A stretch of DNA of 64,000 nucleotides from Amorphophallus konjac (GCA_022559845.1 CM040120.1:308176740-308240739); one strand, 5' to 3'; counted from the first letter of the stretch, positions 21,344 to 32,978 are shown. Notes: generated from the sequence alone by a model not told the origin. Translations and numbers: made by a program.

Positions 21344-23176
21344 ATGGCAAACAAGGGTATGATACCTGAGGGTCACTCCATCAACCGTCCTCCCTTCTTT
21401 GACGGTTCAAACTACTCGTACTGGAAAAATAGAATGCATGTGTTTCTGAGGGCTTAAGAGTATGAAGTTTGGAGAGTTGTGGACAAGGGCCCTCATAAAC
21501 TCGGGGCTGATGAAGAAAAATAGACACCCGAGGAAATTAAGAAATGCACTGCTAATTTCAATGCCATGAATATTATGCAATGTGCGATACACCCTAATGA
21601 ATTCTCTCGTGTTTCTATGTACAGATCAGCCAAAGAAATGTGGGACAAGCTGCGACTCATATACGAGGGAAATGCAGAGGTCAAGGAAACCAAGGCAAAT
21701 CTCCTAGTCACTGACTATGAGCTATTTAAGATGAAACCTGAAGAAACCATCTCCGAGATATTTGCAAGGTTAACAGAGATCACAAATGGTCTCAAAAGTC
21801 TCGGGAAGGAATACTCAAATTCCGACCTTGTGAGGAAGGTGTTAAGGTCCCTACTGTCGGCTTGGCACACAAAGGCCATAGTAATTGAAGACTCAAAGAA
21901 CCTGTCAACTCTCACCTTGGACGAACTCATAGGGTCACTCATGACCTATGAGATAAATATAAAGAGGACAGTTGATGAAGACATCAAGAAGAAGAAGATC
22001 ATTGGATTGAAAGCTCATCACTCCGATGACGAATTTCAAGAAGGTGAATCAAGTGACGGAAGCAATGAAGAGGAAGAATTGGCGATGATAACTCACCAAG
22101 TGAGGAAATTTCTAAGGAAGAAGAGAAACTTTCAAGGAACCTTCAGAAAGGGGCAAAGAAGGCCCACGCAAACCAAAGGTGAATCAAGCAAGCCAAGTAG
22201 CATCATATGCTACGAATGCAAGAAGCTTGGACACATGAGAGGTGAATGTCCGGATCTGAAAAAGAAATTCAAGAAGGAGAACTTCAAGAAACCCAAAGCC
22301 ATGGTCGCCACTTGGAGTGACGAAGAAGATGAACCATATGATGAAGAAAATCCAAGAACTCGTTGAAAGCTTGTGTCTCATGGCACATGAAGATGAATCT
22401 ATGGAGGTAAACTCTGACCCTGATTTCATCTCCAATGAACAATGGGAATCTAAATATGAAAAGTTGTACATGAAATACAAGAAAATCAGATCTGAAAATA
22501 AAACTCTCAAAAAGAAACTTGATGACTTGTCACATGAAAACATCTTTGTCAAATTTGACAAACTGGAACAAGAATGGTTCGAGGCTACGGAAGAAAAAGA
22601 AAATCTATTACAAATAATTTTAGACTGTGATAAAACCAAAGGGGAATTATCTTGCAAAGTAGTTGAAATGGAGAAAGCATGTGAAAAGATCAAAATTGAA
22701 GAACGAATTCTAAAATCTATAAACTCAAAACTTGAAGAAAAGATTGTGACTGTAGAAAAAGAAGTGGTTGATATCTAGTCTACATTGTCAAGATTTGTTA
22801 AGGGTAAGCAAAATCTAGATAACTTGTTGGGAATCAAAATCAATTTTCAAAAGGAAGGTCTTGGATACACCCCCAAAATAATAAATCATTTAAGCATAAG
22901 ATCACCACATCCCTTGTTCATGAGGAAGATAAAAACCATTCTTCATGTTCCAAAGCTGAATCAAAACATGTTCAACTCAAACCACGACAGTTTCAAAGAA
23001 AATTTGCACTTGTTAATTGTTACCATTGTGGTAGATTTGGCCATGTTATTGTGAATTACTGGTTTAGACAAAACCCACCAAGAAATCATGCTTTTTGGAC
23101 CAAGAATAGATATACCAAGAATTGGACTAACTCCTACGGACCCAAACTAGCTTGGGTACCAAAAATAATTGCATGA
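21344..23176 (+). pseudogene. gag of Sirevirus S1, broken
   Basis: It starts at the first ATG after the primer-binding site; the N-terminus has the copia RPPFFDGSNYSYWKNRM pattern (UBN2/DUF4219 region). In-frame stops occur at TAA 21455-21457 and TAG 21521-21523. The frame then runs to a CCHC knuckle (CYECKKLGHMRGEC, about 22209-22250) and stops at 22366; a frameshift near 22340 moves coding to the frame of 22317-22778. That part is a Glu/Lys-rich coiled coil, typical of the long Sirevirus Gag, ended by TAG 22776-22778. A further shift near 22980 is needed to reach a second, damaged knuckle (CYHCGRFGH, final Cys lost) and the WVPK motif before TGA 23174-23176. Non-functional. Confidence 0.85.
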
Positions 23177-26100
23177 GAATTTTTCTTCTTGCAGATATGT
23201 CTTGAAGCCAGGGGGAGCAAATGGTACTTGGATAGAGGCTGTTCAAGGCATATGACAGGGGACAAGGAAGTGTTCTCTACACTGCAAGACAAGGATGGAG
23301 GTTCAGTTATCTTTAGAGGTCAAGACAAAGGTAAAATCATTGGGATTGACAACATTGGTAAGAATTCTAAAATTCTTATTGAAGATGTGCTTTTGGTGAA
23401 AGGTCTGAATCATAATTTGCTAAGCATAAGCGAATTGTGCGATAAGGGTTTCAAAGTTGTTTTTGATGAAACTCACTGCATTGTCTTGAACAAAAACACA
23501 AATGAGATCAAATTTCTTGGAAAAAAGAATAACAATGTCTATACTGTTGATATTGATAATGTTTCGTGCGATGATCTCTGCTTGGTTGCGAACAATCATG
23601 AAAATGCATGGTTATGGCACCGAAGATTAGGTCATGCTAGTTTTGGAGTAATCTCTAAGCTGTCTAGACATGACTTGGTGAATGGACTGTCAAAATTAAA
23701 ATTTGAAAGTGATAGGATCTGTGAAGCTTGTACAAAAGGTAAGCAAACACGAATTTCCTTCAAAAACAAAAACATTGTTTCATCTGCTAGGCCTTTGGAA
23801 CTATTGCATCTTGATCTTTTTGGCCCTACTAGAACATCTAGCCTAGGTGGAAAATCATATGGCTTTGTGATTGTTGATGACTTTTCCAGATTCACATGGG
23901 TGTTATTTTTAGCTAATAAAAGTGATGCCCAGATGGAGTTTCAAGTGTTTTACAGAAAAATCCAAAATGAAAAATGTTACCTCATCACCACCATCCAGAG
24001 TGATCATGGTGGTGAATTTGAAAATCATGAATTCATCATTTTCTGTGAAGAGCAGGGGTACACACACAATTTTTCATCACCAAGGACGTCCCAGCAAAAT
24101 GGAGTAGTGGAAAGGAAGAACAGAACATTAATAGACATGGCCCGGACCATGCTAAGTGAGAATTCCCTACCTAAGTATTTTTGGGCTGAGGCGGTGAGTA
24201 CAACTTGCTACATCATCAACAAGGCAATGGTAAGGCCCATTCTGATGAAAACTCCATATGAGCTCTACAAGGGTAAGAAACCAAACATCTCTTATCTTAA
24301 ACCCTTTGGATGCCCTTGCTATATTTTGGACGATGGTAAGTCCAACCTGGGTAAGTTTGATGAAAAAAGTGATAAAGGAATCTTTCTAGGTTTTGCACTC
24401 AATTCTAGAGCTTACCGTTTATTTAATAAAAGGACTTTGGTTGTTGAAGAAAGTCCTCATGTCATCTTTGACGAATCCGAATCAAAACTGACAGACCAAA
24501 CTTCTTCTACCTTAGATGCAGATGAAGATCCTAAGAACTCAATGAGTGTCAAGGCTAAGGATGAACCATTGAAAGCAACCTCAAGCAATAGTGAAAAAGA
24601 TGAAGATCCTACACTCGAGACACTACAAGAACCACAAGTGCAGCATCCTGACCTACCCAGCTCTTCAACATTTTTAAAGGATCATCCAGCTGTGAACGTC
24701 ATAGGCAATCTGGAAGATGGGGTAAGAACTAGGTCCTCTCTAAGGCTAGTAGAAGAGGAAGACTTGATGGCCTTGCTGTCACAAGAAGAACCCAAGGACA
24801 TTCTTGAAGCTCTTCAAAATGAATCTTGGATTCAGACTATGCATGAAGAGCTGCACCAGTTTGAAAGAAACAAGGTGTGGACTCTCGTGCCGCGTCCTAA
24901 GAACCATCCCACTATTGGAACCCGTTGGGTTTTCAGAAACAAGTTGAATGATGTAGTATTGGTTGTTAGGAATAAGGCCCGGCTCGTAGCCAAAGGGTAT
25001 AGCCAGGAGATGGGAATTGATTTTGATGAGTCTTTTGCACCTGTTGCCAGACTTGAAGCAGTCCGAATCCTACTGTCCTTTGCTTGCTCCTTGAACTTTA
25101 AATTATTTCAAATGGATGTTAAATCTGCATTTCTCAACGGTTATATCAAGGAGGATGTGTTTGTAGAGTAGCCTCCAGGTTTTGAAGATTCCAAACATCA
25201 ACGACATGTGTACAAGCTCCCAAAGGCCTTGTACGGACTAAAACAAGCACCAAGGGCATGGTATGAAAGGCTTACCTCATTTCTAGTTGAAAATGGGTTC
25301 AAGAGAGGTAAGGTTGATCAAACACTTTTCACAAGAAAATCAGGTAAGGATATTTTAGTAGTTCAAGTCTATGTGGATGACATTATTTTTGGAGCTACTA
25401 ACAATACCTTATGCGATGAGTTTGCAAAGATTATGCAAGGAGAATTCGAGATGAGCTTAATGGGGGAGCTGACTTTCTTTCTTGGATTGCAGGTGAAGCA
25501 AACTTCTGAGGGCATTTTCATAAGTCAAGCAAAATACACAATGGAATTGTTGAAGAAATACGGGATGGCAGAAGCAAAACCTATATCAACTCCCATGGCC
25601 ACCACCACAAAGCTGGATAAGGATGAAAATGGTAAAACAGTAGATTCCACACTGTTTCGAGGTATGATCGGATCACTATTGTACCTTACAGCATGTCACA
25701 CAGACATCCAATTCAGTGTATGCCTTTGTGCCCATTTTCAGTCATGCCCCAAAGAATCTCATTTATCAGCTATTAAACGCATCTTTAGATATCTCATTGG
25801 CTTAGTTGACTTTGGCCTGTGGTTTCCTATCGGCAGTTCCTTTGATTTAATTGCTTATACCGATGCGGATTATGCTGGGTGCATTGTAGATCGTAAAAGT
25901 ACAAGTTGATACTGTCAGTTTCTTGGCGGGTGCCTAGTTTCATGGGCCTCCAAGAAATAACATTCAGTAGCTCTCTCAACGGTCGAGGCTGAATATGTAG
26001 CCGCCGAAAGTTGTGGAGCCCAAGTACTTTGGATCAAAAATCAACTGCTTGATTTAGATATTGAAATGTCATGTGTGCCAATTTTGTGTGATAATACTAG

Positions 26101-26326
26101 TGCAATCAATCTGTCTAAAAATCCTGTTCAACACTCCAGGACCAAGCATATAGATATTCGTCATCACTTCTTGAGAGATCATGTAGGAAAAGGGGTCTTT
26201 GAATTGAACTTCATTGACACACACAATCAGCTAGCCGATATTTTCACCAAACCCCTGAACCAGGATCAATTTAATAAGATAAGAAGAGAACTTGGGATGT
26301 GCAAGGGTGAGAGCATACATGTATAG
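23177..26326 (+). pseudogene. pol of Sirevirus S1 (PR-INT-RT-RNaseH), broken
   Basis: The frame is continuous with gag after TGA 23174. Protease: [14 protein letters not shown], where the family has DSG; here Ser is replaced by Arg in the active site. Integrase: an HHCC region (WHRRLGHAS...CEAC), then the DDE residues in LDLFGP, SDHGGEF and NGVVERKNR. Reverse transcriptase: [38 protein letters not shown] and YVDD at about 25370. RNase H: YTDADYAG...DRKSTS and the closing ADIFTKPL near 26240. Three stops break the frame: TAG 25169-25171 (CAG expected), TGA 25907-25909 (GGA expected) and TAA 25958-25960 (CAA expected). The order INT before RT defines Ty1/copia. Confidence 0.92.
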
Positions 26327-27140
26327 GTTTTCATTTGAGGTATAGGGTTGCATTTGTAGAAAAATCATGTGCATCAAGGGGAGAAAACATGCATATTGCC
26401 TCTGTTTCCTTTTTTTTTTACTTATGTGTTTTTACTCACCTTGTATGCTTGGATGTAACTACTTATATTCAGCCCTTCTTGAATAATACTTCTATGGCCA
26501 AATATTCCTTGATTACAAACATCTGTGGACTCAGTGTTGCTGGTACTAAAGGTACTAACTAGGGCAAATCAGAACCCTTTCTCTTATACACATCTTCATC
26601 TCCAGAAACTTCCCATGTCATGTTGGTGGCCCCACTCAGGCAGTCCGTTGCCTATCCCCCAAATAAAAAAAAAGGAGAAAAACAAAAAAGAAGAAGGAAA
26701 GAATCAAAAAAAGGAAAAGGAAAAATTCAAAAATTGGGGATTTTGGTCCTGGCGGTAGCCCGCCAGGCCCGCCCCGGTCGACCGCCGACGGCGGACCGGC
26801 CCGACTTAAGGGTCAATCGACGCCTCTTATATGGGTCCTTCCTCTCTCTTTCTCTCTATCTTTCACTTCCATTCACTCTCCACCACCTTGCCCTAACCCT
26901 AGCACTCCCTATCTCCACCACCCAAGCCCCCACAACCCTCTCTTCCTCCACCCGCACATGACTCGGTCGTCCCGTCGTCTTTTCGGGACATCCTCCATAC
27001 GATCGTTCGTGCATCTCTGGAGATCCATCTTTGCTTCCATACTGTGGAAAGGTCGATCCAAGCCCTAGCAGTACTCCTGTGCTCCATCCACATTCCTGGG
27101 GTTGAGATCGATTGTTTAAGGGTTTTTCGGTGGGACTTTC
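26327..27140 (+). other. S1 post-pol region, truncated by S2 insertion
   Basis: Non-coding apart from short frames. It holds a polypurine-like AAGGGGAGAAAAC (about 26377), an A/G-rich tract (26661-26738), a strong hairpin CCTGGCGG/CCGCCAGG (26748-26767) and a GGTCGACC palindrome at 26776. A pyrimidine-rich TCTCTCTTTCTCTCT stretch leads to an ATG at 26958 with a 36-codon frame closed by TAG 27066. Some Sireviruses carry an env-like ORF at this position, so this could be its decayed start. That is a guess from position only. Confidence 0.45.
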
Positions 27141-27277
27141 TGTTGTGACTCCTCTTTGTTGATGATGTTGACAATAAGCTTTACTTCATTGGCAACAGCT
27201 TGTTTTGATTGATTGGCAACTGTTTATGTTTTGATGAAACTGTCTTTATCAGATTGTCTGTGTGTTCCATGCAGTCA

Positions 27278-28707
27278 GAGTCTATACATCGTCATGCACA
27301 CACACACAGGTCTACACATTGCACACACACACAAGTCAACACACTCAAAGTCTATACATTGCATTGAAGCATGCACGTAAAGTCTATACATTACTTTGTG
27401 TTGTGTTTGTGCATCGTTTAGAACACAAGTCTATACATTCAAATGGCATGTCTGCACGCTAAAGTCTGTACAGAGTTTTTGTCTGTTTGACCAGCAAGTC
27501 TGTACATCAATTACAAAGTCTGTACATCGGACTAAGTCTGCATCGACTAAGTCTATACATCGTCCGTCTCACTTAGCGTCTTACGCATATACATAGTCTG
27601 TACACTCATTGCCAGCATGTCTGTACATCGCCTTAGGAATGTCAAAGTCTATACATTGCTGCATTGCTCGCACAGGTAATGTCTATACATCGTGTTGCAA
27701 GCATGCATTCAAGTCTGTACAGCCTGTGAGGTCCGTCTCACTCAGCGTCTCAAGTGGACTTGAAGTCTATACATTGGACCGTCTTACTTAGCGTCTTTGT
27801 GCATGTCACACACTCGCAAGTCTGCACATTGTGGCACGCAGAGTCTGCACAACGCTTTGTCAGCAAGTCTGCACATTGCTATAGCACGCATGCAGAGTCT
27901 AGACAGTCATGAGCAAGTCTATACATCGTTGTGCATGCACGCATTCAAGTCTGTACATCGCATAGCATGCACGCATGTCCAAAGTCTGTACATTGTCCAC
28001 TTGCAGCATTAGCACAAGTCTGTACAGCCTGTGTGCTTCACATCGCAATGTCTATACATTGGCTAGCTGCACAAACACTGAGTCTACACATCATCATGGT
28101 TGCCTTGATGCTGTAGAAAGTCTATACATTCTATTATGCTTGAAATTTGACGCCCATCAAAAGGGGCGTCACTTCTGAAACTGACGCCCAGGAAGGAGGT
28201 GTTTTTTTGTTGTGCATCAATTTATCAAAGTCTAGACATCGTCTGGTTGCATAACACATAGTCTGTACATGATGCATTGTGCTCTCATGCTTTAACACTA
28301 GGCATTGCAAAGTATGTACATTGGTTGCACATTGCACTCCATGTCTATACACTGCTTCATGCATTACACGAAGTTTGCACATTGTATATTGCTGTGCTCA
28401 TACATCATTTTAGTAAGTCTGCACAATGATGCACGTTAAGTCTGCATATTCATTTGGCATGTCAGTACATCCATTTGTAATGTTCATAGTCTTGCATACG
28501 TGAAGTCTGTACATGCTTCAGTGTTGCATTCACTAAGCCTGTACACACCTCAGCCTTGCATATATGAAGTCTACACATGCCATAGCACTGCATATATGAA
28601 GTCTATACATGCTCTAGCATTGCATATATCAAGTCTGTACATGGCATAGTTTCGCATTCACAAAGTCTATACATGCTTCAGCGCTGTCTTCATATAGTCT
28701 GTACAAG
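27278..28707 (+). repeat. Dispersed GTCTRTACAT array, left LTR
   Basis: I count about 43 copies of GTCTRTACAT or a close variant (GTCTGCACAT, GTCTAGACAT, GTCTACACAT) in 1.43 kb, usually preceded by AA and followed by TG or CG. Spacing is irregular (roughly 15-60 bases) and spacers differ, so this is not an ordinary tandem repeat. A second motif, CGTCTCACTTAGCGTCTTA, occurs three times (about 27564, 27733, 27779). Frames such as ..KSVHR.. are translations of the motif, not genes. Confidence 0.85.
28148..28210 (+). repeat. GACGCC hairpin pair in S2 left LTR
   Basis: TGACGCCC (28148-28155) and GGGCGTCA (28164-28171) form a perfect 8-bp stem with an 8-base loop. A second TGACGCC at 28182 is followed by GGAGGTGTT (GGAGGCGTT in the other LTR, near 57395). 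The block interrupts the GTCTRTACAT array and resembles the hairpin units of the gypsy LTRs. Confidence 0.75.
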
Positions 28708-28927
28708 GTTTCAACCTTAAACTGATAACTCTGTTCGATTGTCTGACAGGGACTCTTTGCAGAGATTGATGACATGGCTCGTGATCCAAGGATGGACGAG
28801 GTGTCCAGATTGTGACACGTGGAATGCAGCCCAGCCAGGATGCTGCCATGTGGTCGAAATTCCTCAGATCTGGAAAAAGCTCTAGGCGGGAAATGTGGAA
28901 GCCACACGCCCTCTTGCTTGTTACTGC

Positions 28928-28934
28928 TATAAAA
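28928..28934 (+). promoter_or_regulatory. TATA box of S2 left LTR
   Basis: GCTATAAAAGGAAG surrounds TATAAAA; the same box is at 58127-58133 in the central LTR. Likely LTR promoter. Confidence 0.7.
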
Positions 28935-29712
28935 GGAAGTCTTCTTCCTCAGAAGAAGGCTGATCGAAGTGGTGAAGCTCGAATAGAGAAACTGAACATC
29001 TGAAGCAACAGAGAGCCACCGAGAGCAGAGAAGAAAAAGAAAGAGAAGAGAAGATTGAGAGAGAGGAGTTGAGAGAGCTTGTCTCATTGTTCCTCAGTCT
29101 CTTGGTTCAGATATCAGAGCTGAGTTGCTCATTACGAGCTACATTCCCTGTTGGGATTTATTGTTTTCGTTTGCATCTGTTTTGCTTTCTGAGATCTTTT
29201 CTTCAAGCTGTGTGTCAGCTGTTTACAGTGGAGGATTCCACTGGACGGGTAAGCTGTATTCCCCAGCGGGTTTGGAAAGGAGTAGCCTCTGGACAGGTTA
29301 AGCTGTAACTCCTCAGCGGGCGAGACTTGGTCTCGGACAGTAAGCTGTGAAGCTCAGCGGTTGTAGGCTAAGCTGTATTGCCCAACGGACACAAGCTGTG
29401 TTGCGCAGCAGTAAGCCACACTTGGTTTGAGTGTGGGGTGGACGTAGGTCTGGAGGATCGAACCACCTAAAATTCTGGTGTGTTATGTGCTTGTGTGATT
29501 GCCTATGATATGGTGTGTGGTTGCTTCCCTTGATTCTCGGCACATATCGCTTCATTGCTGCTCTGTTCAAACGCTCTAGTTAGTGATCTTGTAGGTCCGC
29601 TTAAATTCCGCATTAGAGCCTTATATTGGTTTTATTTTAGGCCATAGATCTATTCACCCCCCTCTAGATCGACACTTCGTGGTGACAGAGTGCTTCCATC
29701 TAACATAACATT

Positions 29713-29725
29713 TGGTATCAGAGCC
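29713..29725 (+). other. Primer-binding site, S2 copy 1
   Basis: TGGTATCAGAGCC lies two bases after the LTR end; complementary to initiator Met-tRNA. Confidence 0.9.
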
Positions 29726-29769
29726 TAACTCTTCTACAGGGACTTACCGCCCGAAGAGGAAAGGCACAG

Positions 29770-31904
29770 ATGGATGCGAGAGGAATGATCGCTGAAGGAC
29801 ACTCAACCACCAAGCCCCCTTTCTTTGATGGATCGAATTACGCATACTGGAAGAACCGTATGCAAGTCCTCTTGAGGGCGAAAGACTACGAGATTTGGAA
29901 GGTAGTCAGTAAGAGACCTTATGAGCTATCCCCTAACGAGGATGTCTGGACCAAGGAAGAGATCAGAATGTCCACTCTGAACTGCAGCGCCATAAATGCT
30001 ATCCAGTGCTCTCTGCACCCCACAGAATTTTCTCGTGTATCGGCTTGCAGTTCAGCTAAGGAGATGTGGGATGCACTGGAAGTTATCCATGAAGGGACTT
30101 CTCATGTTAGAGAGACGAAGGAGAATTTCCTAGTGTCAGAGTATGAAGCCTTCAAGATGAAGCCCAACGAGACCATCAAGGAGATGTACGCTCGATTGAC
30201 AATCATTATTAACGGTCTCAAAGGTCTTGGGAAGACACAGACAAAATATGATATAGTAAGGAAGATTCTGCGTTCCCTGACTCATGTTTGGCACACCAAA
30301 GCTACTGTGATGGAAGAGTCAAGGGATCTGCGCAACACTAGGGCAGATGAGTTAATTGGTTCGCTAATGGCATATGAAATAAATCTGCCAAAGATAGAGG
30401 AAGCTGAGAAGAAGAAGAAACCAATTGCTCTGAAAGCTGGTGCTACCAAATCCAGCCAATCCAGCTTTAGTGGATCATCATCCGAGGAGAGCCTGATTGG
30501 AGAAGATATAGAACGTAATGAGATGGCAATGATCACCAGGGAATTCAGGCGGTACCTCAGGAAAGAAGGAAGGCGATTCAGCCGAAGGAACCATGGTGGC
30601 GGCCGACGGGATACAAGGTATAAATATAATCCTGCAAAGAAAACTGAAACTAATACATGTTACCAATGCAGGAAGACCGGCCATCTGAAAGCTGATTGTC
30701 TAGAGAACCAGAAGCACAAGGACAAGTCCAAGAGAAAGAATGCTAAAGGGAAAGCCATGGTGAGTACCTAGAGTGATGAGGACGAAGGCTCCTTCAGCAA
30801 CAGCTCAGACAGTGAGGGTGAAGCTGAAAAGCCCATTTGCCTTATGGCAACAAGCTCTGAAGACAGAGAGGAAGACTCAGATGAGGTATCCTCTCGATTT
30901 GATAATTTCACTATTGCTGATTGGGTAGATGCCTATCATGACATAGCCGATAAAGCATATGATATCTGAAAGGAAAATAGGTATCTAAGAAGAAAGATAA
31001 ATTTCATGCAAAATGACACAACTCTAATTGATGAAATTGCATGCCTTGAATCTGAGAAAAATAAGCTGAAACTCACATGCTCTGAAATAGAAGAAATCAA
31101 GCATGAGTTAAAAGCCTCTAAAAAAGATAATGAGATGTTAGAAAAAGAAACTGATGAATGGAAATTGAAAATACAGGAATATGAGAGTGAGATGAAAATT
31201 GTGAATGAAAAATATGAAGCTGTCCTAAGTGTGAACACCAAACTGAAGAAATCCAGTGAAGATATTCAGAAAGATAATGAGGACAAGCTGAAAATTATTG
31301 AGAAAATGACCCAAGGTTCAGACAACCTAAATGCTTTGTTAGGGTCAAAAGTCAATTTCAGGAAAGAGGGCCTTGGATTTAATTCTAGTGCAACAAAAAG
31401 TTTTGGAATGAAGACTATTTCATTTGTCGCACAAAAAGAGAAAGGACCTCTGATTAACATGAATTAAAAAATTTCTGTGAATAAAACTGTAAATCTGAAG
31501 AAGCCCAGTGCTGAGGAGAAGGGGAAACAAAAGATAAGTGAGTCTAGTAGAGCTGGTACATCCAAGTAAAATTCTAAGGCTCAGTCTCAGGTTAGGGGTC
31601 AGCCTACACATGCACATAAACCCCATGTTAAGGTCACCAAGTCTCCACCACCACCACCATCTCAGACGAAGACCCAATACACACCTGTGAATAGGTCAGT
31701 AGGGTCCAAGGTGCAGGGGAGACAAAATGCATTTAGAGCACAACCCAACCATTTCTACCAATCCAGAGCCCAGTCCTACTACACTGCACAGTCAACCTAT
31801 CCAAATAGGCCAGGGTGGACTAGGACTCAGGGAAGGTTTACAGGCCATGGACATCAGGCTACACAGTCTTATAGACCTTACACCAGAAATGGGTTGGTGG
31901 GTAT
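29770..31904 (+). pseudogene. gag of S2 copy 1, 5' portion
   Basis: Frame from ATG 29770. It contains the KPPFFDGSNYAYWKNRM start, a UBN2-like region to about residue 215, a CCHC knuckle CYQCRKTGHLKADC (about 30657-30698), and an acidic then coiled-coil stretch (31006-31400). Stops: TAG 30769-30771 (TGG in copy 2), TGA 30967-30969 (AGA in copy 2), TAA 31465-31467 and TAA 31567-31569; the last two are also in copy 2. The frame is cut at 31904 by the composite element and resumes at 51378. The start is the first ATG after the primer-binding site and matches copy 2. Confidence 0.88.
31900..31904 (+). repeat. Target-site duplication GGTAT (left)
   Basis: GGTAT here and at 51373-51377 flank the composite element. 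S2 copy 2 has a single GGTAT at the same place (about 61099-61103), which proves insertion with a 5-bp duplication. Confidence 0.95.
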
Positions 31905-32249
31905 TGTAGACACACTAAAATTGACATCATTTTGAGCATATCTCCTATCGCACTGTGATGCCCCATTTGACCCTCAAATCGACTTATTTGAGTGATTTTC
32001 CTCCTTTTTATTGAATATCCAACTTCCCCAAGCTTTCCACATGTTTTTCCATTTTTCTCCAGTTTTTTCTGAGCCATTTCTCCATTTTTTCGGGCCTTAA
32101 ATCAAATGGGGGAAGGGACCCGGGCGTCATTTAAGTAACGCCCCGTCAGGGGGCATCATTTCTTTAATTAGCGACCGTCTGTTCGGTCGTCAATTCTTGT
32201 TCAATTCCGAACTCCAGAAGCACCCCTTCCTTTCCTCACTTACACTCCT

Positions 32250-32960
32250 TTTTCACTTGGGAAAGAGTTCCTATGGCTTCCTAATATTGAAAGGACACTT
32301 GGAGGAAGGATCCCCCTTTCCATCCTACCAAAACTAAGTTTTCTAATTTTTTATGGAATTAATTCCGAATTTCCCTTCTTTCCTCATTTAACCTCCTTTT
32401 CCACTTGGGAAAGGGTTCCTATGACTTTCCAAGGTTGAAGGGACACTTGCCTAATGCTTATCTCTTCCAAATTCCAACTAAAACATGTTTTCTTATTTTC
32501 TCTTGATTTAATTCTGAATTTCACTTCCTTTCCTCATTTAATCTCTTTTTCCACTTGGGAAAGGGTTCATATGACTTTCCAAGGTTGAAGGGACACTTGC
32601 CTAAGGTTTATCTCTTCCAAATCTAACTAAAACATGTTTTCTTATTTTCTCTTGGATTTAATTCCGAATTTCACTTCCTTTCCTCATTTAATCTCTTTTT
32701 CCACTTGGGAAAGGGTTCCTATGACTTTCCAAGGTTGAAGGGACACTTGCCTAATGTTTATCTCTTCCAAATTCCAACTAAAACATGTTTTCTTATTTTC
32801 TCTTGATTTAATTCCGAATTTCACTTCCTTTCCTCATTTAATCTCTTTTTCCACTTAGGAAAGGGTTCCTATGACTTTCCAAGGTTGAAGGGACACTTGC
32901 CTAATGTTTATCTCATTCCAAATCCCACTAAAACATGTTTTCCTAATTTCTCTTGGAATT
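32250..32960 (+). repeat. 150-bp tandem repeat inside LTR-A1
   Basis: CCACTTGGGA (or CCACTTAGGA) recurs at 32401, 32551, 32701 and 32851, exactly 150 bases apart, with an older unit starting near 32253. Each unit runs through AAGGGTTCCTATGACTTTCC, AAGGTTGAAGGGACACTTGC and ACTAAAACATGTTTTCTTA. LTR-A2 and LTR-A3 carry the same array. Confidence 0.9.
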
Positions 32961-32978
32961 AATTTCGAATTTCAACCC

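Larger units (their letters stand above)
19805..27140 (+). mobile_element. Sirevirus S1 (Ty1/copia), right part displaced
   Basis: It has a 5' LTR, Met-tRNA primer-binding site, gag and pol in copia order, then about 0.8 kb of post-pol sequence. No 3' LTR precedes 27141, where Sirevirus S2 begins, so the rest of S1 should lie to the right of S2 beyond the window. The gag coiled coil, LTR start TGTTG and the conserved GTGGACGTAGG...CCGAACCACC LTR motif place it with Sireviruses (Maximus/SIRE group). Confidence 0.88.
27141..29710 (+). repeat. S2 left LTR (2570 bp)
   Basis: It starts TGTTGTGACTCC, followed by a TTGATGATGTTGACAATAAG motif, and ends CTAACATAACA before the primer-binding site. It matches 56340-58908 with scattered substitutions (e.g. 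CTCTTTG versus CTCTGTG near the start). Inside are the GTCTRTACAT array, a GACGCC hairpin, a TATA box and the conserved GTGGACGTAGG...ACCGAACCACC-type motif (29431-29474). Confidence 0.92.

Noticed and set aside
26640..26961. Lys-rich 113-codon ORF after S1 pol
   Set aside because: Built on an A/G-rich tract and a GTCGAC hairpin block; no similarity to known env-like proteins that I can recognise.
27278..28178. Cys/His-rich short proteins in the S2 LTRs
   Set aside because: They are translations of GTCTRTACAT motifs in different frames and recur as such in the second LTR.
27278..28707. CRISPR-like array
   Set aside because: Short direct motifs with unique spacers, but the motif is only ~10 bases and variable, spacing is irregular, and it sits inside plant LTRs.
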